From Rachycentron canadum (taxonomy: Eukaryota; Chordata; Actinopteri; Carangiformes; Rachycentridae), in the NCBI GenBank assembly GCA_038496675.1, contig CM076667.1:17208830-17272829 (forward strand): a stretch of 64,000 nt of DNA, read 5' to 3'. The notes beneath the pieces were generated by a model that searched no databases, was not told the DNA's origin, and saw only the letters and a program-made list of their open reading frames with translations. Shown in pieces: positions 27,401-40,900 of this stretch. The first letter of the stretch is position 1. Each line of letters begins with the position of its first letter. Made by a program: the position numbers and the translations under genes.

Positions 27401-30400
27401 CAAGGACTCCCAGCACTGACCTCACTTAGCTCAGAGATGAAAGGATCTTGTACAAGAAGTCGGAAACAAAAGGCACTTTTTCCACTTGTGTTAATACTTG
27501 ATGGAGGCGATTCAGCTCGTCTGTGTTAGCGTTGCATTTATGGAAATAGACCACTGCATACTCCAGCAATGTTTCTTGACTTTAATAATATAAAGTGTAC
27601 ATAAGCAACAGAAGTGTTATTTGTACTCCCGAGAACAAGGACAAGCTTCTACTCTAGCTGCTAGTAAATCTAATTCTTACAGTCAATATATTTATTTTTA
27701 CAATCTGTCTGATCGCCTTTGCTTTATACAAGTGAAGGAGAGTAAATTTTCCCTATCACTTTCGTGTTCTCTACAAGTCCAATGAAAAACACATTGTGGG
27801 CCAGTGGGAATATGACCAATGAACTATATAATATAAAGTAGTAGCTTCAACATTTGAAAGAGGCTGTGTGAGATTCATATGTCTAAGGAATGAGGTAGCA
27901 CCTGCGTATGTGGCTCTCCCGTATGTCAGGAATGTGACAGTCATGATCAGGTCGGAGTAAGATGCCTGTGTTGATCATGTGCGCAGAAACCAACACATGA
28001 AGAATATCTCAAAGTCAGAAAGCTACCACATCTGCACAATTTGATACAGCTTCTCAGACACATTTCATCCAAAACAGACAGTTTGTGGTTGATACTGCAT
28101 CCATTTACTCACCCCAGTGGGGAAAAGTGATTACATGGTGTTGCAAGCACCTTACTGCAGCAGCTGAACCATATGAGCCACACATGGAAACAAGATATAC
28201 TGAAGATGATTTGTATGGGAAAATATCCCCTACTGTTTCCAGGGTGAGTCCAGCAAAGTAATGAAAAAATATGAATTCCCCACATCTTTTAGTGGCATCT
28301 ATGCAGATAGCTCTGGTTTTATTTGTTTTTCTGTCTCCACCCCAGTACAACAGAAGTGAGTGGAATTTTTTGTTAATCAAAACGAGCAAAGAAAAAAATA
28401 TATAATTCACTGAGCTATTTTCAAATGTTTGCAAATAAAACTAACTATCTGCAATTTCTCTTTAAACACTGGAAGTTGAAATCATAAATTAGCTTATTTC
28501 ACCCCAGATACACCTCCATGGTCCTTAGGAAGCACCATTACAATGGAGTCCTTCATATGCTTGGAAATACAAATAAATATCTGTAGTAAATATATGGGGT
28601 TTCCGAAGTGGGACGTTACCTAGTGCAGCTTTAATTTACAGCAGAAATATAAAGGGGCCTTTTTCTCCTTTTGGTAGATCCTGAAATGTCAGCATCCTAC
28701 TTCCTTTGAAGTGAGTTTGCAGTGACCTCTCAAAAGCCTTTGCAATTTATACACAAGATCATGTCATATATTGTAAATAAATATAAAATGTTTGTAGTCA
28801 AATGTCTAAGTAATGAGCTATTGGCTCCAGCAATCCTCATAAAGTAGGAGGATATTTTCCACAATAAAGGCAACGCAAGTTCACAATGTAATTGCACTTC
28901 AACAGGACATCAGCAAAAACAAAGTGCAGCTGATTATCCCATAAAAACAGCAACAGTTTATATAGCCATTTAAATTTCAACTGCTGGTGAGACGAACCAG
29001 ATGGTTTACAGGAATCTTAGTAAGCCGTTTAAAAGTTTGCAATCGTTGCTGCTGGAATAGAGTCAGGCATATTTCCACTGGTATTGCAATTCATATCTGG
29101 ATAAATCTCCAACTTCTCATTTTAAGCTATCAACACACTCCATTTGACAATTAGTCGCCACCGGAAAAGCCATGCGAGACTGTTAAGGTTATTTCCTGCT
29201 CAAACATATGAGGTCATTACATTATAAATGTGTCCAAAACTAAGTTTCACAAAAGGCAGTTTGCATGCCACATTTATCAGTGTTGAATGCCAAATGAGTG
29301 CACTCCACATTCATTCTCGATGGTTGGTTATGTAAACAAAGTACACCCAATGCAGCTGTTGAGAACACCAATCGCAGCGATGTGCACTCATTACTCGTTA
29401 CAGAAGAAATGAAAATCGTGTCTGCATTAATTTACCGTTACCAACTACATCACCACCAGTCACATCCAAATTTCATCGGCAGGATTTCATAAGCAATCAG
29501 TTTTCCATGACACATTATGCTCTTGGCTCAGCAGCGCTGTTCTACAAAGTCTTAGTGCCAAGACTGAGTCGACCAAAAACTCTGTTCACGTCCCCAGTTA
29601 ACCCCTGTAGAGAGCTCCAGTCTCCACAGAGAGCTGCTTCAGCATTGTGCTCGGGGCCTGATTATTCAAGCTATTAGTTCCCTGGGTGGAAAAAAAATAA
29701 ATAAAAGAAAATGCAATTAGCTAGTCGGGTTAAGGGAAGCAAATCCCAAACGTTAAATGTTTTTGGGGAAATTCCACAGTAGCCAAACCAGTATAAATAA
29801 TACAATGATCCCACAGGGAGGAAATAAATAGCTGGATGGGGAGCTAATGGCTTTAGTCGCAGACCAAGTGATAAAAATCTCTGGTTAGTATATTCAAACC
29901 TTCAGGTATTTTGAAACCTAACCCTACCCTGACCCTGAAGAAAAACATGTAGAGATTGATAGCAACAATTTTTTGAGCATTTATGATAAAAAATGATGGG
30001 TTTCACATACCATAATTTGTCAAACACTGGCTTGCAATTAAGTCAGATGTCAACTGTGGCCCAAACAGGTACACCTCTTTGTTGTTGAACAAGTGAAAGC
30101 TCCAAGAAAATGACTCGCTGTACCCAGCGCAATAAAATGAGGTAGTGCACGCCGTCTCATCCTTATTGATGCCAGCTGCAGTACTGAAACTACGATGCAA
30201 GACTGCCAGATGTGAGGAGATGGGTTTCATTATTGCAGAGACTGTGGGCTTTATTGCCGATTTATTTGTATCTGACTTACCCGTTTGTGATTTCCAGGGA
30301 CAGAATTGTAAGGGCAGTTGAGATGCGTGTATTATGGTGACCTCAGTCTTGTATCACCCTTTTTGCTGATGATGTGATTCTGTTGGCTGTATTGGACTGC

Positions 30401-31238
30401 GATCTCCCATGTGCACTGGATGAATGTTTGGGTTTGAACTGTGGGATGGCCCATTGCTGATTGGGAGCTAGTTCACCTATGGACAAGAGTTCTTGTAGTG
30501 ATGAAGTAGTGATAGATAATCATAATGCCTGAAGTGGCTGGAGAGGCAAGAAACTGCCTAGACAATTAAACTGGACTCTGGACATCTGAGGAAGACCCCA
30601 AGGTAAAGCCCAAACTCCCTTTTTTTTATATATACATACATCAAAACAATAAATAGTTAGACTTAAACAACATACTGACAAGGTATCATTGAATTCCCAG
30701 TGTTCCTGCATGTTTTCTGTTCTGATAAACTACTGTTCAAGCTATAATAAATGTGCATAAGATTCGAATGGACCAAGGTTTATACAGCGTCTTCAGTAGC
30801 TGTTTTATTGCCAGTATTATAGTAGTGTAGAATCTGTGTTTTCACAGTAACTCTTGAATTAAGTCACTGACAAGGAAAATTAGTGCTCCAGCAGGATTAA
30901 AGGATCATTAGTCAACCAAGTTGGGTTCATCTCCTTCCTGAGGGTGTGATGGGGTGGATTTAGTGATATGAAGTGATATCCATCACTTTCAGAGATTTCA
31001 GCTTTCTTTAGATGGAGTAATTTGTATTTCCCCCTGAAGGTTTGAGTATTTGCGTAATAAGACTTCCTGTGTGTACCAAACATTTATTTTATTTATTCAA
31101 TACAGCCAACAGAGGCCATGCAAAAATGGAGTTGCAACAATGAGTGCATTACTAGTTAGAAATCTTTTCTTAGTGTAGCTTTAAAAAGGTTTCTCTCTCT
31201 ATAGCCCTCTCACACTGCACTACGCGCGCTCACGCGCG

Positions 31239-31277
<39 letters not shown>

Positions 31278-31953
31278 CGGGAGCCTTATGTGTGACAGGT
31301 AAGGCGAGGTCTGGACTGGGGTAAAAGGGGCTGAGTGGTAAGCAGAGCGCATTCTTGCGTTTCATCCAACATTCGTGTTTGGAACCAGCTAGTTCTTGGC
31401 CGGTGGTCTTACAGACTACTGTCCATTTAATGTATGGTAATATATTCAGTGGAAAGCTCTCACTGAAGTAAACTGGCTGTTCTTCTGTGCTCTTTGATCC
31501 ATGCTCTCTTCCATTAGCGTTTTGTTTAAATGTAAACACTTTATAGAAAGTGTGAAATTTAGTCAAATGGTGTATGCTCGCATTACATAATATGGACTGG
31601 ACCTAAATAAACATTGAGCACAAAGATGTCTGACTTTTAAGTGGAATAAGTGATTGTGAGTAATTTTTCTTTCTGTACCCAAAATAGCTGTAATTCGACA
31701 TCACAATCATCCATTCTTGCCCAATTCTTCCTGTCTTTGCAATACAGACGTCTGCCAGGAAACACTGAGGTTTTTAATGGTAGCACTGCTGTAGGTTATG
31801 GGTCTCAGTGTGACTCCAGCAGACTGTGGAAGAGGAGCGTATAATGACTTCCTAATGACAACAGTGTAATTGTAGCATCCAGGAGGAGAGGGAGGTCATT
31901 TCAGGTCAGGGCAGAATAAGCTTGCGGGGTCATGATTTATATGCATGATGTTT

Positions 31954-31988
<35 letters not shown>

Positions 31989-34900
31989 TATCTTATTTCT
32001 AAGCATGAACAGGCTTAAAATTTTCTTCTTTGGTGTGGACTGGGCATTTCATGTTACAAATAACTTAACATTTATATCCCACCTGGTATATTTTTCATAC
32101 TCCTCCCATGTCAGGTTACACTAAGAATCGTTTCTTTCTACTGTAAATGTAAAACTGGGCAACAACAGAGGTGAAAACTGAGTTCAGAAAACTATTTGGC
32201 CCCGAAATATAAGAATTTGAACCATCCCTGCAGATTTAAAGTTGTTTTGGTGTGGGTCTGGACCAGCCATTCAAAGCTCTGGAGTGTGCCCATATAAGCC
32301 AACACTGGACAGGACTGGGGTCACCGATAAGGGTCTTTTTTCTCCATACTCGTACTGGCCAGGTCCAAGGCTGCAAAGTGCCAAAGGCCGAATAGTTGAG
32401 TCAGTCAGTGTCAGCAGAGCCAAGTATTACTCCCGTCTGTCTAACCAGAAACGCACACGCACGCACAGACACATATACACACACAGCCGCCAATTCTTAT
32501 CTTGCATCTCAATATGGGGCACCGACTTGGCAGCATCAGCAAGAGAACAGTATCACCTTTGTGAAGTGGAATATTTGCCGTCTTTTTCCTTAATTTTTCA
32601 CTTAAGCCCCTCGGGTCACTTTTCATCAGAATGTCCAATGTATGTTTAAAAAAAAAAAAAAAAAAAAGGTTTAAACTTCACTGAAAAATGCATGCTTGGG
32701 TACACAGCTAGCTAAGACAAGCATCTGCAGCAGTATGGGTCCATCGTGTCCTCGTCACATTTAACCCCTAACCCTAAAGTTTGTTAAAAGATAAAAATAA
32801 ATAATATTTTTCTGATTAGACAAGCCAGAAATAACTGTGGGAGATCTTATGTTCCCCAAAGGTCATCATGCCGAATTCAGAATTTGCTTATTCAAGAAAA
32901 CCTCAAATATCCAAGATATCCTCTATACTTGGAATGTGATTTTATGCATCATACAAAGCATCCTGGTGCAGAAATTCTTGAAGTAATAAAACCTATCACA
33001 ATATTATACAAGACACAGGGGAACTAAATACAACAGAACCTAGTCTTCTTCCTGAGCCTGAGTTGATTGCAGTGTTTCATTTGGGGATTCGGTGAACTGG
33101 ATATAACAGTAAATGATATAGAGACTCAGGTGAAATGGAAAAGCCTCAAGGAAGCATATAAAAAGTCAACATCAGTCAGGAAACACGACATTAAAGGTGA
33201 GCTCAACTACAAAATTAAACCTTTGTTTTCTAGGTCCTAAGGTTCACACGTATTACCTCTCATTACCATTTGTTCTGTTAATATATAATGTGTTGGAAAA
33301 CAATCTCATCTTGGAAAACAATTCTTACTCTGCCGTCAAGTTAAGGAGCTGGAGGCTGGTGGTACAAGTGGACGTCCACAGGGGTCAGATGTCATGGGGC
33401 TCCGTGTAAACTGCACGTTGCTTCGGATTACCCCAAGCTGTGTTTAACCAGCTGTAGAGACTGCACTCTGACCAAGGTGTCAGAGTAATGATGGGATAGC
33501 TTTTAAAAAAAAAAAAAACAAAAACAGACTGCCTGTTTTTGGCAGCTTGCTGCCACAATGCCCAGTCCTCCACATAGAGTTTGAGGAGAAAAGGTGCAAA
33601 GCCTGTCTCAATAGAAATTAATTTGATGAATGAGCAAGTGCAGGAGAGAAGAGAAGAGGATGATGAAGAGAATGGGAGTGAGGAGAGGTGATAATCGAGG
33701 AGAAAGAAGCAATCAATCACCTATTAAAAGAGAGGAAGGTGCAAAGCTTCTTTCCCACTTTATCAGCAAAACAGCTGGGACCTTTTAACGTGGCTGTGGT
33801 TTGTCATGGCTCCTGCCAGAGGAGAAAGAAAGAAGAATTAAAGGAGTCAAAAAATGCTGACTCTGTGAGCAAGAAAGAGACTGAGGCAGGAAAATGGAGA
33901 GAAAAAAAAAAAGAGTGACGATTCAAGAAAAACTATAACCGTAGCAAATACAAAGGTGCAACTGAAGGACCAACATCTGCAACTAAACATTGCACTGTGA
34001 CCTTTTCATTTTCATCAGCTCCTCAAGCCATAAAAAGAAATATCTTAAGATCCGCTTTCCTTGTTTTCCAGTGATGGATGCCAAAGCTTTGCAGTCAGGC
34101 AAAGGCTTGGCATGTCTGAATTCATCACATAGAAGATACTCATGTAGCTTATCCAAACTGTTCCTACAGAGACACAGTGGAGGGGTGGGGGGTGGGGGCA
34201 GGCTGAGTACTACCATCTGCTTTAGGTCTGCAGTGCGAGTTGTTCACTGCAGTTTGAAAAGTGGGCCCTGGGCCAGTCTACTTGCGGCCCGGTCCGTTCG
34301 ACTTGAGTGTGGTCACTCGGCTGTTGCTGGCCTGGCTGACCCAGATGAGAATGACCCGGATGACCTGAGGCTAATGTCATTTGAAAATTAAAATTATGTT
34401 CAATTATCTTCATTTGGTAAATACATTCATAGATTATAAAACAACCAAAGCACCATAAAAGATGCAGTTAGTCATGACAAGGGCGAAAAAAAAAAAAAAG
34501 TGTGCTTGGGGAAGTTGGGGAAAGGCCCTTTCTTGCTTTAATATGACTAACCCTGGTGCACCAGCTCTCGACTTCAACCAACATCTTGGAATAAACTGGA
34601 ACACCAACTGTGAACCAGACCTCATCAGGGTCCTACCCCACTGAGGGGGCCGTGGCTTTCTATGAAACCCAGTATTGGGTTATAAATCCCTTGAGATTAG
34701 AACCTTTTCTTACTCTACCTCTGGTCGCGTTTTGGAAAAGGAAGCGTCTCATTTGTCTTCTCTGGAGTGTGGCCTGGAGATGTAGATGTGATGAGCTGTA
34801 TGCAATATCAGGCTGGACCATTAATTCAGCCTGTAGCGTAGCTGCTCCAGGAGAAGAACACATGGTCACAAGGGCACTTTTGGAAAGAATTACGAACTCT

Positions 34901-37900
34901 TGACTCCCATCGCAATTATTCCATATCACCAGATACGTTGCCAAAATGGTGCCAATTTCCACTGTAAGCAACATTGTGCCTCAAAAGACCCCTGAGCAAA
35001 TCATTTGCAAACCGGCCATCTCCAACATCATTAGTCAATCAGTTGCTAAATTGGGTCAAAATGCAGTACAGGTTCACCCCACAGAGGAAATGACCCTAAT
35101 TCTTGACCCCAGTGTCCTACAACTACAGCGAACACTCAGCAGCTGTTAGCATCATTTGTCAGGTCAAAAGCAGGTCAAGCTCATTGCCTTGTTATTTTAA
35201 CTTAAAATTCCTCTTGTCTTTGAAGTGTTTGAAGTACTGAAGTCACAATAAAGGCCAAGCCTTTTAGGATGACTCCTTTGGAGGCAGACAAGCATTTGTT
35301 TTATAAGTTGTTTAGAGAGTGGCTGAATTCTTCTTGTGGAGGGAGTTGGAACACGATGTGGTGCTCAATAGTTGTCTAGTTGTCAGGGCAAACCCGGAAA
35401 AGCATGGGAATTGGTCAAATCTGCAGGATTTAGATGACAGAGAGTATGTTGAACTTGGCCTGAATTTGACATGTATGAAGATAAAAAGTGGAAATAAGAG
35501 AGGGAAGAGAAAGCAGATTGAAAAAGAAGGAAAATGACAAAGCAAATTGCAGCTTAAGAAAAATACAGAGCAAATACATAGAACAAGATAAGAAAGAAGC
35601 TCTTAAAAGCACATAAGCACAGGGTAAACACGTGGATCTGCCAGCTCTTATCCACCTTGTAAAATGTTTTTGAAGTCATGACTAACATTTCTGTTTGTTG
35701 TGCCACGTGGTACTCTTTGCCTCTGGCCTTGACTTGGTGTGAAGAAAATCAGAAATTGTGATTTCAATTTAAAACAAACGCATGAAAATAATAAGGACAA
35801 ACAGCCGTGTACTGGTTTCTCAGCTTCAGAGCCAAGATCCCTACAGTGCTGTTACTTATAATGTTCACTGGAATGGTCCAGCTCCTCAGGAAACCCCCAA
35901 GCTTGTCTCTGGCCCATCTGCTGCTCTGCATGACGGACACACTAGTTCTGTTTTTACAGTCAAGGCTCGTAGCTTCCAACATGTTTTCATTAGCTATGTT
36001 CTCAGTTGAGTATATATAACTCCGGAGAGAATATCTGACTTGTGCACCTCTATAAAGTCAACTTGTCAACGAAACCATGTTTTGTGTTGCTTGATGTCAG
36101 TCTTGGCCCAACACGTGGAAAAACTGTAGAGAAAACCAGTGCTAGTATCACTTCACCGCAACTGTTCAGAGCAGAGATGAAACAAAAGTAATAATTTTGT
36201 TGTTACTGGCTCCAACGCCTGCTGCCTCATCCTGTTGAGCATAAATTTGAAAGCGAGTGGCAGACATGGACAGAAGCCAGTGACATTGTGAGGGCAGTCT
36301 CTTCTTTATTGTCTCTCTTTGCTGTACTTAAAATAAAGAGGAGTGAGCGCTGCAACCACTGGCAAAAGCATCAATACCCCCAAGTGCTGAAGAATATAGT
36401 TACAGTCAGTACGTCTGAGGTGACTTAATATGAAGCAGATCAATGCTAAAACAAAGCGTGGGTGAAATATTAAAACTACTGAACCTGAAGCTACAGTATC
36501 AGCTACTTCAGTAGAACCTGACTCCTTGTTTTGTTTTGATTACTTGTTAGTGAAATGTCTGAAAATCATGAGAAACACTCCAATTTCCTGACATGTCATC
36601 TTCTATTATTTGTTAGGTGAATAACAAAGAAAAATGGAAAAACTAAAGCTACAACTCCTCACATTTTTATAAGGGGAACCTACAAATGTTGGCATTTCCA
36701 TTTGAGTGAGACCTTAAACCCATTAATTGGTCAAGAAATTGCTGTTTAACTAAATGGCTATCGACCACCTCTCCACTACTTATCAATTAGGAAATAAAAT
36801 AGATTGTAATCTGTGAAAACGTGTCTAATGTTATCACTGTCTTTCATATAAACCACACACACACTGCTGAGTGGAAATAGTTTAGTTAGTGATAGTTTAA
36901 TAACCATTAAACCTTCTGCATGAGAAGAAGAAAAGACTGGAAATAATGCTGTTAATTTTTTACTCCTGACATTTTGCACACACACCCCACTGTCTAATAA
37001 TGAGTAGTTCTGCTCTGCAGAAAGAGCAGTTTGATTTATGGAGCCATTGTTGAGGTAACTTTATCCAGAACCAACTGTTCCACAGTTCGGCTGCTCTAAA
37101 GATGTATATGTGCAGGAAAATGTGTGTACAAGTGCGTGAGTTTCTGCACGGGCGTAAAGCTTTCCACATTTAGAAGCCTTCTTGCTAACAGTCTCCCTCT
37201 AACAGTGGAGATTGCACATAGCTGTTAGCCTCCATAAAAATCCTCAACAAGTACCTGCTGGCACCCATACAGTCTCTTTCATCCCCAACATCTGAACTGG
37301 AGTCCATTTCCTCATGCAAGAGATAAACTGAAGATGTCAGTTTATCTCTTCAGCAAGCATGAAAATGACATCGGCTGGTGTTTTACATTGAGATATTAAT
37401 GAGATGCCGTTGGTTTGGTTTGTTTTACTGTTAGCTGTTGCTCTAGACAACCACAGGTCAATTTCTGCTCTAATTCAAACTATTTCCAAAATCTTTCATT
37501 AAACAGTTTACCAGACTTGGTGTATACGAGTATGATTTTTCTTAGGAAATTGGTTCCAGCCTCTCTCTCTTGTACTGACAACGCATACAAATTGCTAACA
37601 AATGCTTTAAAAACCAAGACACCCGTTGGGAGAGTTTAGGATGGACGGCTTTGTGTCCTTAGCTGCAAGACGAAATCAAGACGCTGCTTCCGTCTGATTG
37701 TACTGGTTATTCTGGGATGCTTTGATCTAAAAATGTTAATGTCTTTCCATTTCTCTTGCTGCCAGAGGGACACTGAACTGATGAGGCTAATACCAAACTG
37801 CAGGGAACACATGTCTGTAAAAATAAGGCTAAAATCAGCATATTTCCTAAATGTAAAGAGGAGGTTCTTTACCAATTCTATCCTTACAGATAGGTTTATA

Positions 37901-40900
37901 TAAAAGTAATCTCTTTAAAATTGTTGCTTCCTGGGCTTTAGACTTCATTTTCCACCAGGATCCACCTACATGAGTCAAAAAAAAAATAAAAATAAAAAAT
38001 ACAAGTCTAACAGACACTAGGAATGAAAATGAGAATTTGATAGTAGTTTTCCTCTTTTTGTCTGGTTTCACATCTAAAATGTCCTCCATGATACTGGACG
38101 CCTTGTTTGTTGACATTCCCAGTCCCAGCAGTTTGTCTCTGGCCTTTACTCCTCACTCTTCCACAACCTGCATGTTATGCAAAGGTAGTGAAAGGCTTCA
38201 TTATGCCTCTTCCAATTCATGGCAGGACGGGACCACGGTGAACTAATATGAAATAGCAACCATCTGCATAAACCTAATCTGTTCCCAGTAAAACTGTTAT
38301 GAAGTTTAATTTTTTTGACTTACACCTGTTCTCAATATATTTCCCAGAATTCTATTCAGGGATCAGTAGTGGGATAGGAACAAATTTGTTTCTGTAAAAA
38401 ACTCTGCAGTGGTTCCAAAAATGTCAGAACTTCATGTCACTTGGAAATGAACCCATTCCATATTATTTGAAGACTATTTGGCTCACCATTTCAAACTTGG
38501 GTGCACATTATTTACAGCCATCACATTCTTGGAGATTGGATAAATCAGATTCAAGTTCACTGCTGTACTTTCTGTAAGTGAGATTACACTTTAGCTAAGT
38601 CCACAATATCCTTGGGTTGCATATATTTTCCAGACAGCTTTTTAAGTGGTGGTGGTCTCCTGCTCCTGCTGAATGAACATGGAAGAAACATGTCTCCGAG
38701 ACCACAATCCTTCCCCATCATAAACTTAAAGACCTCAGCCATAACCCTGACGAACACCACGCTGTCCTTCAGGGTTACAAGCCAAGCCAAGGCTGTAATA
38801 ATAATAATGATGATGATGATGATACTGCCTGTCGCACTTTTCTTGTTCCAGACCATTACATGTGCGTTGCATCATCAGTTGGCAACTTCACAGGGAGGCC
38901 TTGAGGCCACTCGGCAGACTTCATCTTGTATGAAAACAGGGAGGATGGAGCAGGGGTGAACTGTCAGGTTTAAAATCCTGCCATCAAAAACATGTCTTCA
39001 GAAGTGAGGCTCAGAAAAACATGGCTGAAAGGAAAGTGTTAGAGCCTACAGCTAAAATATATGTTGTGACATTTCCATCTGGCCAATAATCACGCTAAGC
39101 AACAACAAAGTCGTCAAGAGTTAATGATACAGCTGATAAGATTTATAAGACAGCTGGCCTACATATAACTCTACAGCTTTACTTCATGCATTGTCTTTTT
39201 AACCACAAATCCTGCTGTCATCATGCATTTCAACATATTTGAGCACAGAATCTTGACAAAACAGGAGTAATCCACTTCCTCTCAAGCTGACTTCAACTGC
39301 TCCAATCCCCTGTTAGAAAGATATCAGCTTACAAGTTTTGCTCTGCCGCGTTACAGAAGAAGGAAACTATCAAAACAAAAGATAAAACTTCTGCCAACAT
39401 TTTGAGGTCTTGCCACGAGCGCTCACAGTCAGGTTATGCTCAATAACGCATCAAACGTAAACTGATTTCCCAGTTGGTGTTATTTTGCTGAGAGGAAATT
39501 GGGCCAGAGTTCATGTTTGGTATCTGCTGCCAGTGGTAGAGGATCCTGGAGTTGCCTGCTAAACGGGCAGAAATCTCCACAGGTAACCACAACATCGCAT
39601 TAAAACGCTTCTCTTCCTCTTGGCCACATCGCCAGGTTTGGCTCAGCTGTTGAAAGTTTGCTGACGCGGGGCTGTACAGTGCACTGCTCAAATGGAAAGA
39701 GACAAGGCTATTCATTGGGAGCAGGGAGCTGATTAGGAGCCGATTTGTGAGCAGGGACTCTTGAAAATTGTGGCGTTTGCTCTTGTCCAGAGCAGGATCA
39801 TGCAACTAAAAAGTTATCAATGTCCAAGATTTTAACATAACAGAAGACGCATCAGATTAGATAAAATTTACAGTTGCCAAAGCAAAATGTACAACTGCAA
39901 TTGATGACAAAAATACAACAACAGAGTCAACTGGTTAAAAACTGCATACCAGAGAGACCACAGAGGTCTGTCAGACAAACCACACACAAAATTTACCAGG
40001 TTCTGACTGTTTCGCTGCAGTTAATTTCAGGCCCCGTTTGCCAGATACATGCCTCTAACCACCATGATTTTCCATTTAAAATACTGGCATCAGCTGCAAC
40101 ATAAGGCATCACTGAACCACCAAGGAAGCGGCTGTTGTTGATGACCATGACCACTTGTGTTCAGCTAAAGTAAAAGTAGCTTGACAATTGGCGGAGACCC
40201 TGTTTGGCTTCTTTTTTCCTGATTTAATGGCATTTTGTGCAGCGTTGTCACGACTCGGGGCTTGTTGACTGATTTCGAAAGGAGCTGCTGAAACAGCAAG
40301 GAAATGGCATTTTTCAAGTTAAATAAAGACTGACCTTTGCTCTACTCTCTGTGGGAGGTTGGAGACTAGATCTGTTTTTTTGTTTTTCTCCACACTTTGG
40401 TAGACACTTGAGTTCCACACAAAACAAGGCAAAAAAAAAAAAAAAAAAAAAAGTCTGATGTCTCGATTACAATAAAGTGGTCATCCATTCATGTTTTGTT
40501 AATCCAACAGCACAAACAATTAAAACATATAATAATAACCAGAGGCCTCCGATGAAGTCTAATGAAAACATCAGGGCTGTTTTCAGGGGTTAAATAGGTG
40601 TTGAATTTGCTCTCAGGTTTGAAAGCTTTTTGGAAAGCCAATCCGTTTCTCTTTTCACTATGGTCAAGCTGAAAGCTTCCGGGGCCCAAGCACCAGACTG
40701 GGATGTGGGATGTTGCCTGAGGGACAGACTGATGACAGCATTGTTCAACCCAGGACTGGAGAGAAAGAAAGGATCTCTGCACTGGCTTGGCTCACCTAGA
40801 ATAACATTAAGGAGGTTCCAGTGTAAGGCAGGAGACGGCCAAATGGTCTCTACAGACTCAATTCCTACTATTGTTTGAGGAAAGATCTTGATGTGGTTTC

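Noticed and set aside
32762..32780. CCCTAACCCTAA-like text, and a similar one near 29,925
   Set aside because: Only two to three imperfect units; too short for an interstitial telomeric repeat.
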